From Trichothermofontia sichuanensis B231 (GTDB lineage: Bacteria > Cyanobacteriota > Cyanobacteriia > B231): a DNA stretch of 64,000 bases. The position numbers and the translations under genes were made by a program. Shown piece after piece: positions 35,215-44,281 of the stretch. The stretch spans positions 2,871,741-2,935,740 of the forward strand of contig NZ_CP110848.1 in NCBI RefSeq assembly GCF_026240635.1. Direction: 5' to 3'. The notes beneath the pieces are model-generated. The model had not been told where the DNA came from. It was given only the letters and a program-made list of their open reading frames with translations, and ran no database searches. Within the stretch, counting starts at the first letter, position 1, and the number at the start of each line of letters is the position of its first letter.

Positions 35215-36714
35215 ATGCCAAGCGCACGCCAGATAGCGTTTCAAGTGCTGCGGGCGGTTGCACGGGGGGCCTTTGCCGATGTGGCCCTCGATCGGGAACT
35301 GCGCCAGCAGTCCCCCACCCGCGATCGTCCTCCTACCGATATCGCCCGCGATCATCGCTTGGTCGCCGAACTGGTCTACGGCACGATTCGTCGCCAGCGC
35401 ACCCTGGATTGCCTCATCGATCACCTCGCTACCAAACCGGCCAGTCAACAACCGCCGGCTTTACGCCTAATTTTGCATTTGGGTCTCTATCAACTCACCT
35501 ATCTCAGTCAGATTCCGGCTTCGGCAGCGGTGGATACCACAGTTGAACTGGCTAAGGCGAATGGCTTTGAGGGATTGGCGGGGTTTGTCAATGGGCTGTT
35601 GCGCCGGTATGTGCGCTGGCAGGAGACCGAAGACCGGAGACTGGAGATAGAAAATAGGGAACAGGGAACAGATGATAGGGAACAGGGAACAGGCGGGAGG
35701 CCAGTGGTTGAGGGGGTGCCCCGTTTGCCGTTGGCTTTGCCCAGTGAGCCGGTGGAACGGTTGGGGATTGTCCATAGCTACCCCGATTGGATCATTCGGG
35801 TCTGGTTAGAGCAACTGGGGGAGGCTGAGACGGAACGCCTGTGTCAGTGGTTAAATCAAACCCCGGCGTTGGATCTACGGGTGAATCCCCTGCGGGCCTC
35901 GCTGGCACAGGTGACCCAAGCCCTGGCCGATCGCGGCATTACGGCTCACCCTGTGACGCTCCAGTCGGGTGATGCCGCCTACACCCTACCCCAGGCGTTG
36001 CGGTTATCGGGGAATGTGGGGGCGATTCCGGCCTTACCGGGTTTTGCCGAGGGGTGGTGGTTGGTGCAGGATAGCAGTGCCCAATTGGTCAGCCATCTGC
36101 TCGATCCCCAGCCGGGGGAAACGGTGATTGATGCCTGTGCGGCGCCGGGAGGGAAGGCAACCCATCTGGCTGAGTTAATGCAGGATCAGGGGGTGGTTTG
36201 GGCCTGCGATCGCTACCCATCCCGCTTGCGTAAGATTAAGCAAAATGCCCAGCGGTTAGGGCTGCGATCGCTGCGGCTCCAGGTGGGTGACAGTCGAAAT
36301 TTACCCCAGTTTACCCAGCAGGCCGATCGGGTCTTGGTGGATGCTCCTTGCTCTGGCCTGGGGACCCTCCACCGCCATGCCGATGCCCGTTGGCGCCAGA
36401 CCCCCGACACGGTGCAAGCCTTGGTCCAACTCCAATCCGAATTACTTGACCAGGCCGCCACCTGGGTGAAACCGGGCGGTGTCCTGGTTTATGCGACCTG
36501 TACACTACATCCTGCCGAGAATGAAGACATGGTGACCCAATTTCTGGCCACCCATCCCCACTGGCGACTCGATCCGCCGCGTTTAGAGCCGATCTCCCCA
36601 GGCGAATCACCCTCACCCCTCACCCCCTTTGTTGATCCAGCGGGTTGGCTAAAACTGTGGCCCCAGCAAACGCAGATGGATGGCTTTTTTATGGCCCGGA
36701 TGGTATGTGGTTAG
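35215..36714 (+). CDS. rsmB: 16S rRNA (cytosine-967-C5) methyltransferase with an in-frame repeat insertion
   Basis: This 499-residue protein has a NusB-like RNA-binding domain (residues 1-135), then the SAM-dependent methyltransferase. Key motifs are VIDACAAPGGKATHLAE (SAM), VDAPCSGLGTLHRHADARW with the conserved Cys, and VYATCTLHPAENEDM with the catalytic Cys. Between the domains, residues about 138-160 are charged low complexity encoded by GGGAACAG repeats. RsmB methylates C967 of 16S rRNA. The family is usually about 430-450 residues, so the insertion explains part of the excess. Confidence 0.92.
   Translation: MPSARQIAFQVLRAVARGAFADVALDRELRQQSPTRDRPPTDIARDHRLVAELVYGTIRRQRTLDCLIDHLATKPASQQPPALRLILHLGLYQLTYLSQIPASAAVDTTVELAKANGFEGLAGFVNGLLRRYVRWQETEDRRLEIENREQGTDDREQGTGGRPVVEGVPRLPLALPSEPVERLGIVHSYPDWIIRVWLEQLGEAETERLCQWLNQTPALDLRVNPLRASLAQVTQALADRGITAHPVTLQSGDAAYTLPQALRLSGNVGAIPALPGFAEGWWLVQDSSAQLVSHLLDPQPGETVIDACAAPGGKATHLAELMQDQGVVWACDRYPSRLRKIKQNAQRLGLRSLRLQVGDSRNLPQFTQQADRVLVDAPCSGLGTLHRHADARWRQTPDTVQALVQLQSELLDQAATWVKPGGVLVYATCTLHPAENEDMVTQFLATHPHWRLDPPRLEPISPGESPSPLTPFVDPAGWLKLWPQQTQMDGFFMARMVCG
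35621..35700 (+). repeat. GGGAACAG repeats inside rsmB
   Basis: ATAGGGAACAGGGAACAGAT and ATAGGGAACAGGGAACAGG occur in tandem after GAGACCGAAGACCGGAGACT. The reading frame is kept. The same repeat type, on the other strand, is at 5031-5082. Confidence 0.85.
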
Positions 36715-36719
36715 GGGCT

Positions 36720-36943
36720 TACAGTCTTTACCTCAATCATAAAGTACAGTTTTACAGAAGTAGGCTGGGTGCAGCCTGCTGGTACGGCCCTCACCCTCAA
36801 TCCCTCTCCCAGAGCGGGAGAGGGACTTGAAAATCCGGCCCCCCTTCGCCCCACTTGGGAGAAGGGGTTGGGGGATGAGGGCTGCGGGTCGGATCGAGAT
36901 CCAAACCTTAACTGTGTACTGAGTAAATTAGGTAAAGGCTGTA
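36720..36943. mobile_element. MITE-like element, family 2 (uninterrupted copy)
   Basis: This 224-bp element runs from TACAGTCTTTACCTCAATCA to AAATTAGGTAAAGGCTGTA. The ends are inverted repeats: TACAGTCTTTACCT against TACAGCCTTTACCT. The interior has two GC-rich stems. It starts five bases after the rsmB stop and ends four bases before the stop of the convergent gene. Confidence 0.8.
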
Positions 36944-36947
36944 TCAA

Positions 36948-37691
36948 TTACCAGATCAAGAGCAGTTCCCGTTGTTGCCATAGCATCCAGAGGCCGCTCA
37001 TGCCCACAAAGCCGAGCACAACCTGCCGAAATTGGGCTGCCGTCATGTGTTCCAGAATTAATTTGCCGACCCAGTTCGCCGGGATGGCCGCTAACCCAAT
37101 CAGGAGGCCATAGAGGCAATAGGGGACGGTCAAAATGCCAAAAATCAGGTAGGTGACCAGCTTAATCACATGGATCAGAACCACCGTAGCTGACTTTGTG
37201 GAAATCAGTTGTTCTTTTTCCAAACCGTAGTGCAAATACACGGGATTGAGGATGGGACCTGTACTCCCCACTAGGCCCGACACAAAGGAGTTGAGGAAAG
37301 ATAGGGGTAAAAAATGCCAGTCCTTAATCTTCAGCGCATAGGCTGGACCGCCAAACCAGGCATTCGCCGCCATCAACACGAGGGCGATCGCAACCACCAC
37401 TTGTAGCCCCTCCACGTGAATCCGCGAGAGGAGATAGGACCCCAGCGTAGCCCCCACGAGGGTGCCGGGCAGGTGCCACAGGGTCACCCGCCAGTGAATC
37501 GATCGCCAAAAAAAGAGGGTGCGCTGTAAATTGCCCACCAGCATCCCGATCGTGATCGTGGGTGCGATCGCCTGGGAACCCAACAGAAAATTGACGACTG
37601 GGATCAAAATGAGCGGGCTACCCCCCCCCGCCAGCATACTCATCAACCAGGAAAGAAAACTGATCAGGCCCAAACTCACTAATGCGATCAT
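36948..37691 (-). CDS. TauE/SafE family membrane transporter
   Basis: This 247-residue protein of about seven to eight membrane helices has the family signature SWLMSMLAGGGSPLILIPVV near the N-terminus and its repeat GLVGSTGPILNPVYLHYG in the middle. TauE/SafE proteins are proposed exporters of sulfite or organosulfonates. The stop codon is next to a family-2 element. Confidence 0.85.
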   Translation of the reverse strand: MIALVSLGLISFLSWLMSMLAGGGSPLILIPVVNFLLGSQAIAPTITIGMLVGNLQRTLFFWRSIHWRVTLWHLPGTLVGATLGSYLLSRIHVEGLQVVVAIALVLMAANAWFGGPAYALKIKDWHFLPLSFLNSFVSGLVGSTGPILNPVYLHYGLEKEQLISTKSATVVLIHVIKLVTYLIFGILTVPYCLYGLLIGLAAIPANWVGKLILEHMTAAQFRQVVLGFVGMSGLWMLWQQRELLLIW

Positions 37692-38023
37692 GCCCCTGCC
37701 TTTGACCAGAATGACTTTTTTACTTTAACTTTTTACTTTAACTTATATTAAAAAACAATGCGACTCTTGTTGAATGCTCTCGCTCTGCCCGTCAAGTAAT
37801 CCCGAACACGTCAGGCTGCCCACGTCAGGTTGATCGAGGGACCTGAATTCAGAAGGAACACCGCGTCGATGGATAGCGATAACGTCTAACCCAAAAGTTT
37901 AGGGAGGCGTTCTGAAACGTTTTCGGATAATGCGTGTTATTGTCAGTCTCATAACTAGCTCGCTTGGTAGCCCCTAGCTTGAGTCCCTAGGGCACTTTTC
38001 GTTAACCCCTAGCATTATTACTA
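37692..38023. other. AT-rich gap between divergent genes
   Basis: It contains the direct repeat TTTTACTTTAACTT near 37719-37743, and a TATATTAAAA stretch that could be a promoter element. No gene is seen. Confidence 0.4.
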
Positions 38024-38285
38024 ATGAAACCGCTTTTTAAGCTCTTTCAAAGGATAAATAAAAATGAGCATAAGTTTTTATCTTTATGCTCACTCTCATT
38101 AGTGTAATGTTATTTATGGCTTTTCCAGTTATTTCAAAAACTGGGGAAATTATTCTTTCGATATTGATCACTTTTATTGTTTTCTTATTGTTTTCGCTGA
38201 GATTTATATCGCAAGCTATCGTAAAAAGTATTTTTATACTGCCGGAATAACTGGTATTTTATCAATTGTATTTAACTGGCTAGAA
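38024..38285 (+). pseudogene. Frameshifted 5' part of the ion-channel gene
   Basis: From ATG 38024 the frame reads MKPLFKLFQRINKNEHKFLS...LSLV and stops at TAA 38105. A second frame from 38107 reads MLFMAFPVISKTGEIILSIL...SIFILP and stops at 38248. A third, from about 38241, reads AGITGILSIVFNWLE and runs directly into the intact part at 38286. Together they form a plausible N-terminus with membrane segments, so two single-base losses are inferred. Sequencing error is the alternative. Confidence 0.6.
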
Positions 38286-38762
38286 ATGCTAGAGTTTTCT
38301 GCCTTTATTGAACGGCATTTTTATGATCAATCTATTATTATTATTTATATTTTTAATCTTTTGATGTTGGGCATTTATACAGTCTTTTTTGTTTTCGTTA
38401 CCATCAGGTTAGTTTCTTTCATCTCTCAACAGAAATATGTCAACTCTGATGTGATTTATGGTTCGATTTCTGGTTATCTATTGCTGGGAATTACAAGTGC
38501 ATTCCTCCTATCTTCTGTCGAATATCTCATGCCAAACTCATTTGCCATAAACACTGATGTGAGTACCCATGAAGAGATGTTCCGAACACTGTTTTATTAC
38601 AGCTTTGTCACACTGGCGACGATCGGGTATGGCGATATCACCCCCGTCACCCCCCTGGCTCGCACCCTCTCGATCACCCTGAGGATCGTAGGGCAAATGT
38701 ATCTGACAATCCTCATCGCGATCCTGGTCAGTAAGTACCTGAATTCCCAACGGCCTGACTGA
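38286..38762 (+). CDS. Potassium-channel-like protein (pore part intact)
   Basis: This 158-residue frame has three hydrophobic segments and the pore signature FVTLATIGYGDITPVTPLAR near residues 111-130, followed by the inner helix LRIVGQMYLTILIAILVSKYL. TIGYGD is a K+-selective filter. The natural protein probably began about 87 codons earlier; that part is broken by two frameshifts (38024-38285). If translated from 38286 it still contains a helix-pore-helix unit. Codon use is AT-rich compared with the neighbours. Confidence 0.75.
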   Translation: MLEFSAFIERHFYDQSIIIIYIFNLLMLGIYTVFFVFVTIRLVSFISQQKYVNSDVIYGSISGYLLLGITSAFLLSSVEYLMPNSFAINTDVSTHEEMFRTLFYYSFVTLATIGYGDITPVTPLARTLSITLRIVGQMYLTILIAILVSKYLNSQRPD

Positions 38763-38932
38763 GGAAAATTAACTGAGCGAGATTGACTGCAGGGGGTGAT
38801 CGCTGATTCCCCGTATCTTAACTGCGATCGCGATCGTCTAGCTGGCTGGAGTACCAACAAGCACCCTGCCAGTAAACTTGCTAGAATTAAGCTCTTAACG
38901 CAAGCTATTGCGCACGATAGGACTGATTGTGC

Positions 38933-39397
38933 ATGAGTGGGGACGAAGGCTATAAGGTAGTGGCGGATAACCGTCAGGCGCGGCATCTGTACGAAATTTT
39001 AGAAACCTACGAGGCTGGTCTTGTCCTCCAGGGGACCGAAGTTAAGTCTGTGCGGGCAGGGAAGGTAAACCTGAAGGATGGGTATGCTCTGATCCGCAAT
39101 GGGGAGGCGTGGCTACTGAATGTTCACATTTCCCCCCATGCCACCACGAGCGAATACTTTAACCACGACCCCCGCCGCACGCGCAAATTACTCTTGCACC
39201 GTCAAGAATTGCGCAAACTCATTGGCAAAGTTGAACAGAAGGGCTTGACCCTTGTCCCGCTAAAAATGTACCTCAAACGGGGGCTGGTCAAAGTGTCGAT
39301 CGGTCTGGCACGGGGTAAAAAGATTCACGATAAGCGCGAGGATCTCAAACGCAAGGAAGCGAAACGCGATGTGGAACGGGCGCTGAAGAATTTTTAG
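38933..39397 (+). CDS. smpB: SsrA-binding protein
   Basis: From ATG 38933 this gives 154 residues. SmpB motifs [37 protein letters not shown] and a C-terminal basic helix ([20 protein letters not shown]) are intact. SmpB loads tmRNA on stalled ribosomes. The tmRNA gene is not in this window. Part of a family-2 element follows about 37 bases later. Confidence 0.95.
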   Translation: MSGDEGYKVVADNRQARHLYEILETYEAGLVLQGTEVKSVRAGKVNLKDGYALIRNGEAWLLNVHISPHATTSEYFNHDPRRTRKLLLHRQELRKLIGKVEQKGLTLVPLKMYLKRGLVKVSIGLARGKKIHDKREDLKRKEAKRDVERALKNF

Positions 39398-39433
39398 GAC
39401 ATAACGAGACGATCGGGTACATCCCACGTTTGC

Positions 39434-39537
39434 TACCCTTACCCTGAATCCCTTTCCCAGAAAGGGAGAGAGACTTGAAAATCCGGCTCCCCTTCGCCTC
39501 TTTTGGGAAAAGGGGTTGGGGGATGAGGGCTGCCTTG
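39434..39537. mobile_element. Truncated MITE-like element, family 2
   Basis: It has the internal family-2 stems (CCCTTTCCCAGAAAGGGAG, then CTTGAAAATCCGGC and GGGGTTGGGGGATGAGGGCT) but lacks both terminal TACAG ends. Confidence 0.65.
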
Positions 39538-39648
39538 TTACCAAACTGGGATGCTCCCAGACGATCGCTGGGTGTTTAACACGATCGTCGATCGCAACGG
39601 CACAATAGGAAGAGTCCCCTGTTGATTGCCCTTGGCCGATCGCGACCC

Positions 39649-40149
39649 ATGAGCCTTGTCCGTTCCAATCCCAACCGGATTGCCATTTCCTATGTCCTTT
39701 GGGCTGCCATCTTCTTGGGTTTTTGTGGCCTCCATCGAATCTACAACGGCAAAATCGTGACGGGGATTCTCTGGTTCTTTACCTTCGGCCTGTGTGGCAT
39801 CGGCCAGGTGATTGATCTGTTCCTGATTCCCAGTATGGTGGAACGCCACGACCTCAAATTACAACGACAATTGGGTTACGGCTCTTCAGACTTTTTTCCC
39901 ACGCCTCCCCTGGAACCAGCCCCCAATCCGGTTCCCCCCAACCTCACCCCTGAGCAACAGATGGTCTTGCTCGTGAAGGCTGCCGCGAAACGCGGGGGGA
40001 AACTCACGGTTACCCAGGGGGTACTGGCGTCGGGGTTGAGCTTTGTTCAGGTGGAAACCCTGCTGATGGAGATGGTGCGATCGGGGTATGCCCACATTGG
40101 GAATGATCCCATTACCGGAGCCGTCACCTATTATTTTGATGAGTTGTAA
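39649..40149 (+). CDS. TM2 domain protein
   Basis: From ATG 39649 this gives 166 residues. The TM2 domain is clear: AISYVLWAAIFLGFCGLHRI and YNGKIVTGILWFFTFGLCGI, with two helices joined by the GLHRIY loop. The C-terminal part (QMVLLVKAAAKRGGKLTVTQ, then VLASGLSFVQVETLLMEMV) looks like a small winged-helix domain. The function is unknown. Confidence 0.8.
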   Translation: MSLVRSNPNRIAISYVLWAAIFLGFCGLHRIYNGKIVTGILWFFTFGLCGIGQVIDLFLIPSMVERHDLKLQRQLGYGSSDFFPTPPLEPAPNPVPPNLTPEQQMVLLVKAAAKRGGKLTVTQGVLASGLSFVQVETLLMEMVRSGYAHIGNDPITGAVTYYFDEL

Positions 40150-40277
40150 GTATACGCACTGGCGGGGGATCAGTCCTGAATTAACCTTAATTCACCCCGT
40201 TTGCCGCTAATCCACTCGTTTTAAGCGAACGCACTGGTCAGGAACAAACGATCGCAAGGTCTTGTGGGTCATTGTCT

Positions 40278-41132
40278 ATGTCAGAGCCTCGACTCCCTGA
40301 ACCCTCCCCAGCCGGACGGGCTGTCCCCCTGCCCCCCCTGCCAATGCCGCCCCGCCCCAATCGGTGCGCGGGTCCTCTGTATCCCTTCCGGGCGATCGCG
40401 GTTCTCTGGCAACATCGCCATCTCTGGGTGTATGTGCTAGTCCCCCTGCTAATCAACCTGATTCTGGGGGGCATTCTCTATGTCTGGTTATTGGGGCAGG
40501 GCCTCCAAGCGATCGACCTTTGGATTAGTGGCTTGCCGGATTGGCTACTGGCGATCGTCGTCATCCTCTTACGGGGCCTCCTAGTCATCCTCCTGCTGAT
40601 CGGGCTAGGATTTCTCATGGTCCAGTTCGGCACAATTTTGGGTGCGCCTTGGTATGGGGTTCTCTCGGAAAAGCTTGAACGCCTGCGCTTGGGGAGTTTG
40701 CCGACGGTGGGTAATCACCCGCTGCGGATTGTGCGCGATATCTGGCGGGCACTCTTGTTTGAGGGGAAAAAACTGCTGCTGGCGATCGGGGTGGGCAGCC
40801 TGCTGCTAGGGTTGGGCCTGATCCCTGGTGTGGGGCCATTGGTCACCGGCACTGGCTGGCTGGGGTTGACCGTCTTACTGATCTGTCTCGACTTTCTGGA
40901 TGCCCCCCTCGAACGACGGTATCTGTCCTTTCGCCGTAAATTAGGGGTGATTTTTGGGGGCCTGCCGGGAACGATCCTGTTTGGGCTAGTGTGCTTGGGA
41001 TTGGTGAGCATTCCCCTGGTCAACCTGGTTACGATTCCCTTGTGCGTGGCGGGGGGAACCTTGTTCTTTTGTGATCAGCTACGATTACGGGTTGATGTAC
41101 CGGATAACCAGGTTGATTCGAGGCAAGGGTGA
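40278..41132 (+). CDS. EI24/CysZ-like membrane protein
   Basis: From ATG 40278 this gives 284 residues. After a proline-rich start come PLYPFRAIAVLWQHRHLWVY and about six hydrophobic segments, with FLDAPLERRYLSFRRKLG near the C-terminus. This matches the EI24/CysZ-like family in cyanobacteria; CysZ of other bacteria is linked to sulfate uptake, but that role is not shown here. It overlaps the next gene by four bases (GTGA). Confidence 0.75.
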   Translation: MSEPRLPEPSPAGRAVPLPPLPMPPRPNRCAGPLYPFRAIAVLWQHRHLWVYVLVPLLINLILGGILYVWLLGQGLQAIDLWISGLPDWLLAIVVILLRGLLVILLLIGLGFLMVQFGTILGAPWYGVLSEKLERLRLGSLPTVGNHPLRIVRDIWRALLFEGKKLLLAIGVGSLLLGLGLIPGVGPLVTGTGWLGLTVLLICLDFLDAPLERRYLSFRRKLGVIFGGLPGTILFGLVCLGLVSIPLVNLVTIPLCVAGGTLFFCDQLRLRVDVPDNQVDSRQG

Positions 41133-44100
41133 ACACGATGCCAACTTGCAAAGTTCACAGGCGATGGCTAGGTAATGTGCCACTCAAGTTGATGCTAGTG
41201 GTTCCCTTCATCCTGCAAATTATTGTTGCAGTTGGCTTGACGAGTTGGCTATCGATTCGCAATGGACAACGTGCGATTAACAATGTCGCCCTGCAACTCC
41301 AACAGCAACAGGCCGATCATATTGAAGAGAAAGTCTTGGATTATTTAGAAGATCCTATTCTCATCAATCAATTTATTGCTGATACCGTTCTCTCCAATGT
41401 TATTGATATTAAAAATTTACAAGATTTACAACCTTACCTAGAAGCACAACTACAAAAATATGTAACCTTAGCAGCTATTACCATTGGCACAGAGAAACCT
41501 GATTATATTGGTATCAGACGACGAGAAAATGCGGGGGAATTCTCGATCGCAACCTGGAATCAGGAGCAGGGGGGGATTACCATCCGTGTCTTGAATGTCC
41601 AGGGGCAGCAGTTATCGGTTGAAAATCGCCCCGATTACGATCATCGCCAACGCCCTTGGTATTACAACAGTCTAGCCGTTGGCAAGCCGATCTGGAATCC
41701 ACCCTATGCAACGTTTCAAACTAAAGAATTGATCATTTCCGCTGACTATCCTCTCTTCGATGCGTTAGGTAATCCCTTAGGGGTTATCAGTTCTGATTTT
41801 TCTCTTGCCCAGATTAACACGTTTCTCCAAACCCTCAAGGTTGATCGCATGGGGATTGTCTTCATCATGGATCGCAATGGTGATTTAATTGCAACCTCAA
41901 GTGGTCAATTGCCTTTTATAGTCAATTCCAAAACCCAGGAAGCTACACGTATCTCGACCTTTGATAGTCCTGATTCTCTGGTGCGATCGACCAGTGAATA
42001 TCTCCGTCAATACTTCCCGAATTTTGAACAGATCTATCAACAACAGCAACTCAACTTTCAGTTTGATCGGGAGCGTCATTTTGTTTATGTTAAACCCTTA
42101 AAATCTAATCCATACCTAGATTGGCTGATAGTTGTCGTCACGCCCGAAGCTAACTTTCTAGCTCAAGTTTATCAAAACGCTCGACTGACAATTGCTTATG
42201 GCCTAATGTCTCTTGGCTTGGCAATCGCAATCGGGATGTTAGCAGCGAATTTAATTAACCGGCCTATTCAGCGCTTAGTTACCGCCTCAACAGGTCTGAG
42301 TCAGCAGGTAGCGACCGGTAACCTGGCCAAAATTCCTTTTGATCCTCGACTCACTCAGGAAACGATTAAGGAATTTCGGACTCTGGCCCAAGCCTTTCAA
42401 CACATGGCTCTACAACTGCAAGACTCTTTTCAAGCCTTGGCCGATGCAAAAGCAGAACTGGAAATTCGAGTTGAGGAGCGTACCCAGGAACTGCGCCAAT
42501 CGGAAGAAAAATTTGCTAAAGCCTTTCGTTCTGGCCCCAGCGCTATTGCCATTACCCGTCTAGCTGATGGTCGTCTGCTGGAAGCTAATGGGGTGTTTCT
42601 CGCCATGACTGGGTATCGCCTAGATGAGGTCATTGAACGGACACCCACAGAATTAAATTTATGGGAAAACATTGCCGATCGTGATCGCTTACTCCAAATT
42701 ATTGCCGACCAGGGAGTCATCCATAACTATGAATTTCGGTTACGCACTCGACAGGGTCTAATTAGAACCAGCTTGCTATCGGCAGAAGTGATTAATTTGA
42801 ATGGAGAAGATTGTTTGCTTACGATCGCCATTGATATTAGCGATCGTAAGCAAACCGAGTTAGAATTCCAACAGGCCAAAGAGGCAGCAGAGGCAGCCAA
42901 CCGGGCGAAAAGCGAATTTCTGGCAAATATGAGCCATGAACTGCGCACTCCCCTCAACAGCATTCTCGGCTACGCCCAACTGCTGCAACGGGACCCCGAT
43001 CTGTCTGACTCCCAACTCAAGGGGCTGCAAACGATCCAACAATGTGGAAAACATCTTCTTACCCTGATAAATGATATCTTAGATCTTTCAAAGGTAGAAG
43101 CACAAAAGCTAGAACTCCATATTGAGGAATTCGCTTTACCCGAATTTTTGGCAAGCATTGCCGATCTATTTTATCTACGAGTTGAAGAAAAAGGGTTATT
43201 CTTTTTGTATGAGTGCCTGTCCCCACTGCCCAGTCGTGTTCTAGGTGATGAAAAACGTCTGCGCCAGGTACTGATTAATCTCCTGAGTAATGCCGTTAAG
43301 TTCACCGAGCGCGGCGGAGTCTTCCTCAAGGTTGGTCTTGTTGGGGCACAAACTATCCGTTTTCGTGTGGAAGATACGGGCCAAGGCATTGATTCGGCCT
43401 ATCTAGAAGTCATTTTCCAACCCTTTCGTCAGGTCGGTGATCCAGCCCGTCGCTCAGAAGGAACTGGTTTAGGCTTAGCCATTAGTCGGCACTTGGTTCA
43501 GCTAATGGGAGGGCAGTTACAGGTTACCAGCCAATTGGGCCAGGGCAGTCAGTTTTGGTTCGATATTGAGTTACCCGTGGTTGCGGAGGTCGTCCCGGCT
43601 AACTCAACCCATTGGGATCTCAAAATTATCGGTTTTCAAGGTCCCCCGCGACGTATCCTGGTGGTGGACGATCGCCCGGAAAACCGCACCTTATTGGTTA
43701 GTCTCCTGGCTCCCCTCGGCTTTGAGGTGCAGGAAGCTATGGATGGGGCTGACTGTCTGGCCAAAGCAGTCCACTGCCGCCCGGATGCAATTCTGCTTGA
43801 CCTGGTCATGCCCACCTTAAATGGGATTGAGGCTACCCGACGGCTCCGTCAGCTTGCCACTCTGCAAACCACGGTTATTATTGCCACTTCTGCCAGCGCC
43901 TTTGAGAACGATCGCCAAGCCAGTTTAGAGGCAGGTTGTAATGACTTTATCCCCAAACCTATCCAGGAAAAGGAACTGTTTACCTGCTTGGGCTACCATC
44001 TCGGTTTAGAGTGGATTTACCATAACGAGCCAATGCTCCCGGCGCTGGCGGCACCATCAGTCAGCCTGATCCTCCCCCCCCGTCAGACCCTTATCCACCT

Positions 44101-44281
44101 CGAAAAGTTGGCCAAACTGGGGGACATTCAAGGCATTCGTGACCAACTGGCGCACCTCAAACAAACTGAGCCACACCTGCTACCATTTTTAAGTACTTTG
44201 GAAAAACTGGCGAAAAATTTTCAGATTAAAAAAATTCAGCAGTTTCTTCGGCAGTACACGATCGAGGACAGGCAGGTATGA
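41129..44281 (+). CDS. Hybrid sensor histidine kinase (dCACHE-HAMP-PAS-HisKA-HATPase-REC)
   Basis: This 1050-residue protein starts at GTG 41129 (or ATG 41138). A first membrane helix (17-43) and a Cache sensor with QRPWYYNSLAVGKPIWNPP near 172-190 are followed by a second helix (352-376), HAMP to about 430, coiled coil, and PAS (about 457-575). HisKA has the phospho-His near 603 in NMSHELRTPLNSILGYA; HATPase_c (about 700-820) has the N box NLLSNAVKFTE and G boxes. REC (about 841-960) has phospho-Asp 891 in AILLDLVMPTLNG. The C-terminal 90 residues are helical. Start/stop overlaps on both sides imply an operon. Confidence 0.92.
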   Translation: MNTMPTCKVHRRWLGNVPLKLMLVVPFILQIIVAVGLTSWLSIRNGQRAINNVALQLQQQQADHIEEKVLDYLEDPILINQFIADTVLSNVIDIKNLQDLQPYLEAQLQKYVTLAAITIGTEKPDYIGIRRRENAGEFSIATWNQEQGGITIRVLNVQGQQLSVENRPDYDHRQRPWYYNSLAVGKPIWNPPYATFQTKELIISADYPLFDALGNPLGVISSDFSLAQINTFLQTLKVDRMGIVFIMDRNGDLIATSSGQLPFIVNSKTQEATRISTFDSPDSLVRSTSEYLRQYFPNFEQIYQQQQLNFQFDRERHFVYVKPLKSNPYLDWLIVVVTPEANFLAQVYQNARLTIAYGLMSLGLAIAIGMLAANLINRPIQRLVTASTGLSQQVATGNLAKIPFDPRLTQETIKEFRTLAQAFQHMALQLQDSFQALADAKAELEIRVEERTQELRQSEEKFAKAFRSGPSAIAITRLADGRLLEANGVFLAMTGYRLDEVIERTPTELNLWENIADRDRLLQIIADQGVIHNYEFRLRTRQGLIRTSLLSAEVINLNGEDCLLTIAIDISDRKQTELEFQQAKEAAEAANRAKSEFLANMSHELRTPLNSILGYAQLLQRDPDLSDSQLKGLQTIQQCGKHLLTLINDILDLSKVEAQKLELHIEEFALPEFLASIADLFYLRVEEKGLFFLYECLSPLPSRVLGDEKRLRQVLINLLSNAVKFTERGGVFLKVGLVGAQTIRFRVEDTGQGIDSAYLEVIFQPFRQVGDPARRSEGTGLGLAISRHLVQLMGGQLQVTSQLGQGSQFWFDIELPVVAEVVPANSTHWDLKIIGFQGPPRRILVVDDRPENRTLLVSLLAPLGFEVQEAMDGADCLAKAVHCRPDAILLDLVMPTLNGIEATRRLRQLATLQTTVIIATSASAFENDRQASLEAGCNDFIPKPIQEKELFTCLGYHLGLEWIYHNEPMLPALAAPSVSLILPPRQTLIHLEKLAKLGDIQGIRDQLAHLKQTEPHLLPFLSTLEKLAKNFQIKKIQQFLRQYTIEDRQV

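Noticed and set aside
36769-37113. 114-codon frame after rsmB
   Set aside because: It is generated by the family-2 repeat and the antisense of the TauE-like gene.
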